A stretch of DNA of 64,000 nt, taken from IMG/VR virus record IMGVR_UViG_3300047325_000170, positions 1-64,000 of that record, one strand, 5' to 3'. Both the position numbers and the translations under genes were made by a program. Below are positions 1-6,307 of the stretch, one piece after another (position 1 is the stretch's first letter; the number at the start of each line of letters is the position of its first letter). The notes under the pieces are model-generated. The model saw nothing but the letters and a program-made list of their open reading frames with translations. It had not been told where the DNA came from and did no database searches. Origin of the DNA: a virus.

Positions 1-513
1 ATACCGGAGCTCGAAGGGCTTCTCGTCCTTGACCATCCACTCGGTCCAGTCCACGATCACGTAGGTGCCGGCGCGATCCACAAAGACGAGGTCGTAGGTG
101 CCCGCGAGGGTGAAGCTCCCCCGCTCGAGACTGAAAGCTTCGTCAACAACGACTGGACGGATCTGTCCATTGAGCCGACGTGAGGTGATCTTGTTGATCA
201 CCGTTGCTCCGCGCAAGAGCATCTTCTCTTCAGGGCTCATCATGGCATTGAGGAAGGACGCGTTGTGCTTTTCGAACTGCCGGGTCGTTTGAATCGACAC
301 TTCCCAGAGCGTTGACCAGAGCCGGCGCACCTGAGCCTCGGTTAGTAGATTGCCCTCGAGCATCTCCGCATAGTAACGGACCAAAAGCGTGCGCATCCGA
401 CTCCGATAGTCGCGCTCGATCTGGGTGCCAGGCGTATCGAGCTTGCGCCGGCGCTCTCGTTCGGGACACTGCCGGAAGGTATCCAGCTCCCCGACTGAGA
501 TGACCGTGCGCAT
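1..513 (-). CDS. PD-(D/E)XK nuclease-like protein (partial, runs off left edge)
   Basis: An open frame begins with ATG at 513 and continues for 171 codons to the window edge without a stop. The first residues, MRTVISVGELDTFRQCPERE, resemble the start of RecB/Cas4-type nucleases, which open with a 'serine/glycine-x-x-x-L-x-x-F-x-x-C-P' segment. Near residues 143-157 the frame reads GTYDLVFVDRAGTYVIVDWT, matching the family pattern in which an Asp after a Gly is followed about ten residues later by D/E-x-K. Here the expected lysine is replaced by threonine (DWT), so activity is uncertain or the lysine has migrated. It starts one base after the stop of its upstream neighbour. With a Rad52-like annealing protein, primase and helicase nearby, a processing exonuclease would fit. 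The C-terminal part is not visible. Confidence 0.55.
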   Translation of the reverse strand, partial: MRTVISVGELDTFRQCPERERRRKLDTPGTQIERDYRSRMRTLLVRYYAEMLEGNLLTEAQVRRLWSTLWEVSIQTTRQFEKHNASFLNAMMSPEEKMLLRGATVINKITSRRLNGQIRPVVVDEAFSLERGSFTLAGTYDLVFVDRAGTYVIVDWTEWMVKDEKPFELRY

Positions 514-514
514 C

Positions 515-1147
515 TTAGCTCTTCTTCTGAGCTTCCGCTTCCTTGATTGCTTCAGCCATCAAGCGCTGGTACTCTTCGAACTCGCGACGTGTTTGCTCTT
601 CACGAGCAGCGATCTTCGCGAGGACCTCAGGGTCCGTCTCTTCTTCGTACTTGCTGAGGTTCTCAGGCAAGTTCGGAGGCAGCCCTTCTTTCTTCACTTG
701 GTCGAGCGGCTTCTCGCCAGGCTTGAACCGGTAGGGATCGGGACGTGGCAAAGGTGTCACCCGTGGATCTTTAGTATCGCCTTCATTGAAGAGCTTGGCT
801 TCCGCTTCTTCGCGTTCGGTTGGATCCATCGCCGCAAGGCGCATCTTCTCACGCTCGAGGATCTTCTCCTGAGCTTTGCTTGCGCATGTGAAGTGCGTCT
901 CATGCTGGACCTGCGAGAAGTAATCGTACCGGTCATCTGGCTTATCGAAGGGGCCCGCCGAGCTAATCGGACGACCACAGACCTTACAGAGGGTCACGTG
1001 GTTGGGATCTCCGACGAATTGGTTACCGCCCGGCCCTGTGGTGAGCTTACTCATCGCCGTTAGCTCACTTGCGCTATAGGAAGGTGCTACCTTTGGCGTC
1101 ACAGGAGGGCGGCCGCCAGTCGACTTAAACCCATTACTCTTTGGCAT
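515..1147 (-). CDS. Hypothetical protein with putative zinc-binding cluster
   Basis: A 210-residue protein that I do not recognise as a named family. Residues C54-x2-C57 followed by H82-x2-H85-x2-C88 form a plausible zinc-binding site in the middle of the chain. The first 45 residues are rich in Pro, Ser and Lys and are probably disordered. The last 60 residues are strongly charged (many Glu, Lys, Arg) and likely form a long helix or coiled coil. It lies between the lysine-tailed small proteins and the nuclease-like gene with almost no spacing, so it is probably co-transcribed with the DNA-metabolism genes. A DNA- or protein-binding role is inference only. Confidence 0.7.
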   Translation of the reverse strand: MPKSNGFKSTGGRPPVTPKVAPSYSASELTAMSKLTTGPGGNQFVGDPNHVTLCKVCGRPISSAGPFDKPDDRYDYFSQVQHETHFTCASKAQEKILEREKMRLAAMDPTEREEAEAKLFNEGDTKDPRVTPLPRPDPYRFKPGEKPLDQVKKEGLPPNLPENLSKYEEETDPEVLAKIAAREEQTRREFEEYQRLMAEAIKEAEAQKKS

Positions 1148-1168
1148 ATAAACCTATTGCCTTCGGGG

Positions 1169-1474
1169 TTATTTCTTCTTACGGACGGTGCCGGTTCCCT
1201 TAGCGGATGTCGTCGGCCCAGTCGTCTTCGTACCCGTCGCATTGCTCCCAGATTTGTAGCCCTTGCGACGAGTATCATTGGCAGCCACGGCTCCGCCATC
1301 GGTATCCTTGCCGGACACCTTGCTCACCTTCGTGCCGGTCTGTCCGACCTTCATCATGCCAGCAGATCCGCCATGAGAAGGACTGGACGCAGGACCAGAC
1401 CCACGGCGGTTATTGATCCCGCCCTTGGTTGCCGGCGGCGCCTTGTCGAGACCGTCAGCGCGTTTTTCGTCCAC
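1169..1474 (-). CDS. Small basic low-complexity protein with lysine tail
   Basis: A 101-residue protein starting at GTG (1474), whose G overlaps the last base of the upstream TAG stop (TAGTG), so translation is probably coupled. Composition is dominated by Gly, Lys, Thr and Ser; no folded domain is evident. It ends GPTTSAKGTGTVRKKK, nearly the same as the end of the upstream gene product (GPTTSAGKTGTLKKKPK), which points to duplication. The basic, disordered make-up suggests nucleic-acid binding or condensation, but no function can be assigned. Confidence 0.6.
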   Translation of the reverse strand: MDEKRADGLDKAPPATKGGINNRRGSGPASSPSHGGSAGMMKVGQTGTKVSKVSGKDTDGGAVAANDTRRKGYKSGSNATGTKTTGPTTSAKGTGTVRKKK

Positions 1475-1881
1475 TACTTGGGCTTCTTCTTGAGCGTCCC
1501 GGTCTTGCCGGCACTGGTCGTGGGGCCGGGATCCTTGGTACCAGTTTTGCCACCGGAACCAAAGGACTTCTGTCCGCGCGAGACCTTACCAGCATCAGGC
1601 GTAAGGCCTGGAGGAACCTTGCCGCCGCCCGGGCCAGCCTTACCAGAGGTATCCTTACCGGCGGGGCCAGACTTGCGTGGGGACTGGGATGGGCCCGTTC
1701 CCTTGGTCTTCTTATCGGCTTCGTATGTCATGCGCTTTCTCCCTATGGGAGCTGATTTCTTACGGCGAGCTCGCTCGGGAGCGGGCGCCTCAACAACTTC
1801 TGGTTTTGGCATCTCTGCAAGCCCAAGCGCAAAGGAAAGAGTCTCCCAGATCTGCTTGGTGCTCGCTAGGAATTCCTTCAT
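1474..1881 (-). CDS. Small basic protein, paralogue of the downstream gene
   Basis: A 135-residue protein. About 25 N-terminal residues look helical (MKEFLASTKQIWETLSFALG), followed by a long Gly/Lys/Pro/Ser/Thr-rich basic tail ending GPTTSAGKTGTLKKKPK. Its ATG overlaps the TGA of the 37-residue upstream gene (ATGA), and its TAG overlaps the GTG of the next gene (TAGTG). The shared tail shows it is related to the 101-residue neighbour. A histone-like or DNA-compacting role is possible but unproven. Confidence 0.6.
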   Translation of the reverse strand: MKEFLASTKQIWETLSFALGLAEMPKPEVVEAPAPERARRKKSAPIGRKRMTYEADKKTKGTGPSQSPRKSGPAGKDTSGKAGPGGGKVPPGLTPDAGKVSRGQKSFGSGGKTGTKDPGPTTSAGKTGTLKKKPK

Positions 1882-1991
1882 TTGGCCTTCTTCTTTTTCC
1901 CTGTTTTCTTGCGAAGGGGTGCACCCGGCACCAAGGGTTTCTCAGGGGCTTGCTTTGGGTCCTTACCAGCTGGTAACTTTGCCTCGTCCAC
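1878..1991 (-). CDS. Tiny lysine-rich protein (37 aa)
   Basis: A 38-codon frame (37 residues plus TGA) that exactly fills the gap between its neighbours. It starts at GTG (1991), sharing one base with the upstream TAG stop (TAGTG), and its TGA overlaps the next ATG (ATGA). The product begins MDEAKLPAGKDPKQAPEKP and ends RKKTGKKKKAK, the same basic-tail style as four adjacent genes. The two precise stop-start overlaps are the main reason to believe it is translated. Function unknown. Confidence 0.55.
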   Translation of the reverse strand: MDEAKLPAGKDPKQAPEKPLVPGAPLRKKTGKKKKAK

Positions 1992-2254
1992 TACTTCTTC
2001 TTCCCTAGCATCTTGTTCGCTCTCGCCCTGATCTTTGCTTTCTGATCGGAGCTCAAACCCTTTGCCTTTGGGAGCATTTGCAACGCCAGTCTCGCGTGTT
2101 TAGCGTCTGGCATTGGAAATCGACCCGTGGGATAGTCCTTTGAGGGCTTGACCGTTGCGGACTTCTTGCGTGCAGCCGGCCCGAGGGGCTTGCCTTCCTC
2201 CACTTCCTCATCGACGGGAAGGTCCTCGTCGTAGTAAAAGTCCTGGAGGGCCAT
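1991..2254 (-). CDS. Small protein with acidic N-terminus and basic C-terminus
   Basis: An 87-residue protein. Residues 1-22 are acidic (DEDLPVDEEVEEG). The second half, starting near YPTGRFPMPDAKHARLALQM, resembles the short C-terminal motif seen in several phage head-associated proteins, in which an F/Y-P-x-P-D-x-x-H-A-R-x-A-L stretch is followed by a basic helix. It ends RARANKMLGKKK. The stop is TAG in a TAGTG overlap with the tiny 37-residue gene. It may be a small virion protein or a DNA-bound accessory protein; the motif resemblance is from memory and not decisive. Confidence 0.65.
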   Translation of the reverse strand: MALQDFYYDEDLPVDEEVEEGKPLGPAARKKSATVKPSKDYPTGRFPMPDAKHARLALQMLPKAKGLSSDQKAKIRARANKMLGKKK

Positions 2255-2256
2255 AG

Positions 2257-2457
2257 CTACTTGCTCTTCTTGGCGCCTGAAGTCTTCTGGGTCTTCTTGT
2301 TGGCATCAGCCTTGGAAGCGGACTTCGGCTTGTTGTCGAAGGCTGCTTTCCCACCGCCAAGCAGGCCGCCGGGAGCGCCGTCGGGCATATTGGCTAAGGG
2401 GTTCTTCTTGTCAGCCTTTTTCTTTGCTGCTTCAGTCTGAAACGTCAACTTGTCCAT
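2257..2457 (-). CDS. Small lysine-rich protein (66 aa)
   Basis: A 66-residue protein preceded by a reasonable ribosome site (GAGGT seven bases before ATG at 2457). It is rich in Lys, Ala and Gly and ends KKTQKTSGAKKSK. No domain is recognised. It is the first (upstream-most) member of a run of five short proteins with lysine-rich ends lying between the helicase and the nuclease-like gene. Only 45 bases separate it from the helicase stop; that gap holds a small hairpin, TACCT-GTAAGT-AGGTA. Confidence 0.6.
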   Translation of the reverse strand: MDKLTFQTEAAKKKADKKNPLANMPDGAPGGLLGGGKAAFDNKPKSASKADANKKTQKTSGAKKSK

Positions 2458-2502
2458 TTAGTTTACCTCGTTTGAGCTTACAAGTCTACCTACTTACAGG
2501 TA

Positions 2503-3591
2503 CTAGCTGAGGGAAGTCGCGTACTGCATGGCTCGGTCGGGGGGAGCTTCGACCATCCAGCCCATCTCGGTGAACTGTTCCATGAACATCCGCCCCTTGA
2601 ACTCCGAGACCTTGCTCTTCGCGAAGTGGATCTCGAGCACCGACCCGGGCTCTGTTTGCCCATCCCGTTGGAAGAAGATCCGGGGATTGGGTTTCCCCAC
2701 CCCGACCTCCGAGTACAGCAAGAAGACCGTCCGGGCCTTGTACTTCCACTTGCGGGATCCGAGGATGTCATCGAGGATCGGCCGGCGCTGGTTGTTCTTC
2801 TTGAGCTCGGCGGTCCCGAGGAAGACGATCTGCTCTTCCTTGGCCAGGCGATCCACCTGGATCGCGACCTGCTCGGTGCGCTCGTTGAGGTCGCTATTGC
2901 CCGCTTCGATTTCCACATCGTGGAAATTATCGATGCAGACAACGAGCTTCATGTCCTCTGGTAAGGTGCTCTTAAAAGCTTTGATGTCGTCGCGGATCCG
3001 GGACCACTCCGCGGACTCAAGCGTATCGATCCCGATGAAGGAGAACTGACGGAGGTAATCCCCCCGCAGAAACTTCTTGTACATCTCTTCCCCGCGCGCA
3101 ACAATACGCTTCGCTTCTTTATGCCGGGGGTCGAGGTCATCCCACTTCGCTTCAAAGGCCTCGGGCTTGTGGACCGCATTGATCGGTACCTTGGCAGCCT
3201 GAGCGAGGAAGCAGTCGAAGAAGTACTCCTCGCCGTCGTCGAGGGTGTAGAAGCGGACGTGGACCTTCGGATTGTTCTGGATGATATCCCAGGCCATCAT
3301 ACGGAGGAGCGAGCTCTTTCCGATGTTCGTGTCAGCTGCGATGAGGTGGGTCCCAACATCGATACCGCCCCAGTTCTTGTTCAGCTGATAGAAGCGGTCC
3401 GTCCCAAGGGTAATGCCGCCATGAACACCACGCCCCCTGCGGTTCTTGGCCGCTTGCTCGATGAGCTCACGCGTTTGCTTCGTCCAACGGCTTTCCGAGG
3501 GGGCAGGGAGTTCCTCATTGGGGAGGATCTCGACAAAGTGATCAACGAGGTGCTTCTCGGTAAGGGCGCCGGCTTCGACGCCGTCATTCAT
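2503..3591 (-). CDS. DnaB-like replicative helicase (RecA-type ATPase)
   Basis: The product has the C-terminal helicase core of the DnaB/gp4 family. A Walker A loop (AADTNIGKSSLL) has its lysine near residue 92, a Walker B strand reads LVVCIDNFHD, and it is followed by a segment typical of sensor strands (QIVFLGTAELKKNN). There is a short N-terminal region but no DnaB N-terminal domain, so it is a compact helicase. I chose ATG at 3591 because it makes an ATGA overlap with the primase stop. In-frame alternatives are TTG at 3657 (with AGGAG five bases upstream) and ATG at 3672 or 3705, which would overlap the primase more. Together with the primase it likely unwinds phage DNA at the fork. Confidence 0.85.
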   Translation of the reverse strand: MNDGVEAGALTEKHLVDHFVEILPNEELPAPSESRWTKQTRELIEQAAKNRRGRGVHGGITLGTDRFYQLNKNWGGIDVGTHLIAADTNIGKSSLLRMMAWDIIQNNPKVHVRFYTLDDGEEYFFDCFLAQAAKVPINAVHKPEAFEAKWDDLDPRHKEAKRIVARGEEMYKKFLRGDYLRQFSFIGIDTLESAEWSRIRDDIKAFKSTLPEDMKLVVCIDNFHDVEIEAGNSDLNERTEQVAIQVDRLAKEEQIVFLGTAELKKNNQRRPILDDILGSRKWKYKARTVFLLYSEVGVGKPNPRIFFQRDGQTEPGSVLEIHFAKSKVSEFKGRMFMEQFTEMGWMVEAPPDRAMQYATSLS

Positions 3592-4754
3592 CCACGCTGC
3601 GGGAGAGCCGAGGTCCGGGATTGCCGAAGCTTCAGTCTCATCTGACCGATTGGACAAATTGTCTCCTGACATAAATGCGGTATGTTTCCCTGGACGTACG
3701 AGCATCCAGCATACAGCGTATTGTTTGTTCGGTACTCGCGTTGCAGGGTATCAAGCCAGTGAGCGCGGTCAGCTGGGTCTGTTACCGGGGGGTCACAATG
3801 GTTGAGTGACCAATCCTCAAGCTCAGCTTCAGCTTGCTCGAGCGTGAACCCTTCTTGCTTGAAGTGGCTAGCTAAGAGAAAGGCGACAGAGTGCCGGTAG
3901 CCCTTCTCGATCATATAGCCATCGGAGAAGGCCGTCTCGATGCAGGTCCAGTTACTACGGTTGTAACTACTGTTATCAGCTCGTCTTTCCTGTGGCTTCG
4001 GTAGGTAGGCCGTCAAAGACTCACGGTACAAGCGATCATACAGTAAGCTACCACGTGTGGAGCAGCTCGGTATTTTCCAGAAGTCCTTCGGCCGGCGCGG
4101 TCCCTTCGCAAACTCTTTCATGTTCTTGTGTTTGCGGCAGGCACTGAGCTCGCTGAAGCGCAGGGGGATCTTGTAGAGCTTGGTCTTCTGGTGGATTGAA
4201 TTCTCGAGACGGTAGAGATGCCGCGCTGAGTAGAGACACGGGTCAAGGTAGTGTAGCCCAAGCCGTTGGGTTAGGTCCTTTGCCCAGTGACCATAGACCC
4301 GGTGCAAGTCGTGATCAGGCCAGGCGTCAACCGCCTGCCAAGGGATCTCGAGGTGGATCCCCCGCGACCCAGAGAACCAGATCTGCAGTTGTTCGGGCGC
4401 GAGGTCGATCTCCGCATAGAGTTGGGCCGCAAGCCCCTCAACCTCAGCGATGAGCCTCGGCCATTCGCTTTCAAGCTCTGCGTTCTTGGAGACATCGAAG
4501 TCCATGGCGAAGTTCCCGTGGAAGAGAACCCGCAGTTCCTTGTAATTGGTAATGAACTCAGCGTCGTTCGAGAAGAGGACGGTCCGGAAGATCCCCGTGT
4601 CGGCGTACAGCTTTCGCCACGCTTGGACATCAAGCCCACTTTGGGCAAGGACATTGCGTTTGAACCCATCCCCCGCAAACGCTCCAAGCTCAAAGTAGCG
4701 AAAGTCGTTCGTGTCAGGAAGGACCTCACCGGTCTCTCGGTTAGCGAGAACCAA
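3588..4754 (-). CDS. Archaeo-eukaryotic-type (AEP) DNA primase
   Basis: The chain contains the AEP catalytic signature: FAMDFDVSKN, with aspartates near residues 85 and 87, and FSGSRGIHLEI, with the histidine near 134, the DxD and SxH elements of PriS-like primases. Further on, RLENSIHQKTKLYKIPL matches the basic strand that contacts nucleotides and template. The C-terminal 100 residues carry a helical segment and a cysteine cluster (CSYVQGNIPHLCQETIC) that may bind zinc. The start is uncertain: TTG at 4754 gives a 14-bp overlap with the upstream gene and has a weak GGAAG site, while TTG 4775 and GTG 4859 are also in frame. It is directly upstream of the helicase, forming a primase-helicase pair. 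Confidence 0.8.
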   Translation of the reverse strand: MVLANRETGEVLPDTNDFRYFELGAFAGDGFKRNVLAQSGLDVQAWRKLYADTGIFRTVLFSNDAEFITNYKELRVLFHGNFAMDFDVSKNAELESEWPRLIAEVEGLAAQLYAEIDLAPEQLQIWFSGSRGIHLEIPWQAVDAWPDHDLHRVYGHWAKDLTQRLGLHYLDPCLYSARHLYRLENSIHQKTKLYKIPLRFSELSACRKHKNMKEFAKGPRRPKDFWKIPSCSTRGSLLYDRLYRESLTAYLPKPQERRADNSSYNRSNWTCIETAFSDGYMIEKGYRHSVAFLLASHFKQEGFTLEQAEAELEDWSLNHCDPPVTDPADRAHWLDTLQREYRTNNTLYAGCSYVQGNIPHLCQETICPIGQMRLKLRQSRTSALPQRG

Positions 4755-5163
4755 GACCGTATTGCTTCCAGACAAGTTCGCATTGGTACCGACGAACGCT
4801 TGCTTCTTTTGCGAAGTCGGTTGCCTTGATGATATCGGGTGGTTCCCCTCGCTCCTCACCCTCGTGATAATCAGAGATCAGGCAGTCAATCGCGAAGAGG
4901 GTCAGGTCAAGCCCAAGGCTACGGATAACGAAGAGCACCGCACCTACGTCACGGCGCAGGTTGTGATGCTCTGTGACTCCGCAGTGTTTGTAGTAGTACT
5001 CGACAATCTCTTCAGGCGAGAGGATCTCTTTGTCCCCTGGCATATCGCTGCCCGCTTCGATGCGAGTCTCCCCCGTGCTATCAACCTGGAGCTTATGTCG
5101 GAGGGGCTCATACCGCGTCAGGGGATGATAATAGAGCTTCCCTTGCTCGAGCAGATTACCCAA
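4741..5163 (-). CDS. Hypothetical protein between primase and Rad52-like gene
   Basis: A 140-residue soluble protein that I do not recognise. The first third is beta-like, residues 45-110 look helical (ILSPEEIVEYYYKHCGVTEH and a hydrophobic segment around FAIDCLISDYH), and no metal-binding or nucleotide-binding motif is visible. It begins at ATG two bases after the stop of the Rad52-like gene and overlaps the primase start region. Its place inside the replication module suggests a role in replication or recombination, such as a loader or primase partner, but this is position-based inference only. Confidence 0.7.
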   Translation of the reverse strand: MGNLLEQGKLYYHPLTRYEPLRHKLQVDSTGETRIEAGSDMPGDKEILSPEEIVEYYYKHCGVTEHHNLRRDVGAVLFVIRSLGLDLTLFAIDCLISDYHEGEERGEPPDIIKATDFAKEASVRRYQCELVWKQYGLGSR

Positions 5164-5165
5164 TG

Positions 5166-5813
5166 CTACTGAGGCTTGGTTTGGCCGGCAAGCTTGTCGG
5201 TCAGGAAGGCAATGAATCGGCGCAGGTTGGTACGATTGATATCGGTGAAGTGCTGGAGTTCATGATCGAATTCATGGACGTACGGATCCAGTAGGGACTT
5301 GTCCGTGATCTTCATGGCGATCATGAGGCTGCGCAGTTCCTCGAGGGACTGGGTAATCGTCTCATTGCTATCGCCGATCTGGACTTCGATCTTCTTCGTG
5401 TCCTGCTGTTCGAAGAGATCCTTGGAACGGCGTCCGACCCCAAGCCCATAGTGGGCCGTATAGATGAACGACATGTCTCGTGCGATCTCAAAGGATGAGG
5501 GTTCGCTCACGGGCACGCAGACCGAATACTCCCGAGCGATCTCGTTGAACTTATCGGCCGTGATGATCTCGATGACACACTGACATTGCCAGTGAGCGAC
5601 GATCTCGGTCTTGAAAGCCGTCGGGTTCTTCGCCTTCGGATAGCGAGGGACGAGCTTTGGGACCTCGGTAATCGTGGGTCCATCGAAGTGGAAGCTCCAG
5701 CCCTTCGCAAAGACGGAGTCGAGACGCTCGACGATAGAGTCGAAGGTAAATGAATCCATCTTCTCTTCAAGAGCATTGATGATTGATTGTGGCAGTCCGA
5801 ACTCGTTTTCCAT
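5166..5813 (-). CDS. Rad52-like single-strand annealing protein
   Basis: A 215-residue protein with features of the Rad52/22 annealing family. Near residues 28-45 it has IVERLDSVFAKGWSFHF, matching the family pattern 'R-L-(D/N)-x-V-F-x-x-G-W-x'. The middle has a beta-hairpin core with a CQCVIEI strand, and near residues 110-130 FEIARDMSFIYTAHYGLGVG matches the helix and glycine turn that ends the annealing fold. Such proteins anneal complementary strands during phage recombination and repair. The downstream primase, helicase and nuclease-like genes support this. The call rests on motif reading and not on a search, and an Erf/Sak-type cousin is the main alternative. No promoter was securely seen just upstream. 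Confidence 0.6.
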   Translation of the reverse strand: MENEFGLPQSIINALEEKMDSFTFDSIVERLDSVFAKGWSFHFDGPTITEVPKLVPRYPKAKNPTAFKTEIVAHWQCQCVIEIITADKFNEIAREYSVCVPVSEPSSFEIARDMSFIYTAHYGLGVGRRSKDLFEQQDTKKIEVQIGDSNETITQSLEELRSLMIAMKITDKSLLDPYVHEFDHELQHFTDINRTNLRRFIAFLTDKLAGQTKPQ

Positions 5814-5825
5814 AGGGCTTACCCC

Positions 5826-6092
5826 TTAGCCAAAGATACCGTTCTTTTGTACTGAGTGGGTCGAGTGGTAGGGTCGACCCCGCTGATGGCGGTCCCTCGA
5901 TTGTATCATACGATTCGACAGAACCGAAGGTAGGCTAGCTGACTTATAGGTCCTACCTAACTCCTTCTTTTTGGGAGGGTTCATCCTTCCCATGGCGCTA
6001 CCTTGTAGCATTCCCGAGGTAGAGCTACCACCTATGGTAGCTTCCCGCGCCTGATGAACTGCCTGATCGATAGCGATGTCGACAAGCCCCAT
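5826..6092 (-). CDS. Possible small protein (88 aa), weakly supported
   Basis: ATG at 6092 overlaps the TAA of the holin-like gene (TAATG), which favours real translation. The product starts MGLVDIAIDQAVHQAREA, a plausible helix, then becomes Ser/Gly/Arg-rich and unlike a folded protein. The DNA here also carries several GGTAG/CTACC palindromes and an AT-richer stretch near 5900 with a TACAAT hexamer in gene orientation, so part of it may be regulatory and the protein may be shorter or absent. No function can be suggested. Confidence 0.4.
   Translation of the reverse strand: MGLVDIAIDQAVHQAREATIGGSSTSGMLQGSAMGRMNPPKKKELGRTYKSASLPSVLSNRMIQSRDRHQRGRPYHSTHSVQKNGIFG
5928..6040. repeat. Cluster of GGTAG/CTACC inverted repeats
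   Basis: Within 113 bases there are four inverted repeats built from nearly the same word: AGGTAGG (5928-5934) with CCTACCT (5952-5958); GCTAC-CTT-GTAGC (5997-6009); GGTAG-AG-CTACC (6018-6029); and CTACC-ACCTAT-GGTAG (6025-6040), which overlaps the previous one. They sit just upstream of the Rad52-like gene, inside a weakly supported frame. They could be an operator, a transcript hairpin array or a protein-binding site. No poly-T run follows, so they do not look like terminators. Confidence 0.5.
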
Positions 6093-6298
6093 TATGACTG
6101 TGGCCCCGCAGGATCGGGAGGGGCAAGCCAACCACCCGCAAAGGCAAGGACCGCACCGAAGAGGACCGTCAAAGCGCTTGCAACATCAGAGGGTACAACG
6201 ATATGCCCAAGTCCTAAGAGCCAGACGACGAGAACCGTCAGGGCGCCGCCGACCACACTTCCACTCGTACTTGCGACGACTTTCGCATGGATCGGCAT
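6092..6298 (-). CDS. Holin-like small membrane protein
   Basis: A 68-residue protein with two hydrophobic segments, about residues 12-30 (GSVVGGALTVLVVWLLGLG) and 37-57 (around ALTVLFGAVLAFAGGW), separated by a short VPSD turn and ending in a polar PPDPAGPQS tail. Size and layout match two-helix phage holins, which open the inner membrane for the endolysin. An amidase endolysin lies 3 kb upstream in the same operon direction, separated by two glycosyltransferases and two small genes. The call is by topology; another small membrane protein cannot be excluded. Confidence 0.6.
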   Translation of the reverse strand: MPIHAKVVASTSGSVVGGALTVLVVWLLGLGHIVVPSDVASALTVLFGAVLAFAGGWLAPPDPAGPQS

Positions 6299-6307
6299 TG
6301 TGCATTC

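Noticed and set aside
1157-2008. Plus-strand open frame (283 codons) opposite the small basic genes
   Set aside because: The minus-strand genes there have exact TAGTG and ATGA couplings and shared tails. The plus frame is Leu/Ser/Pro/Arg-rich with no recognisable pattern.
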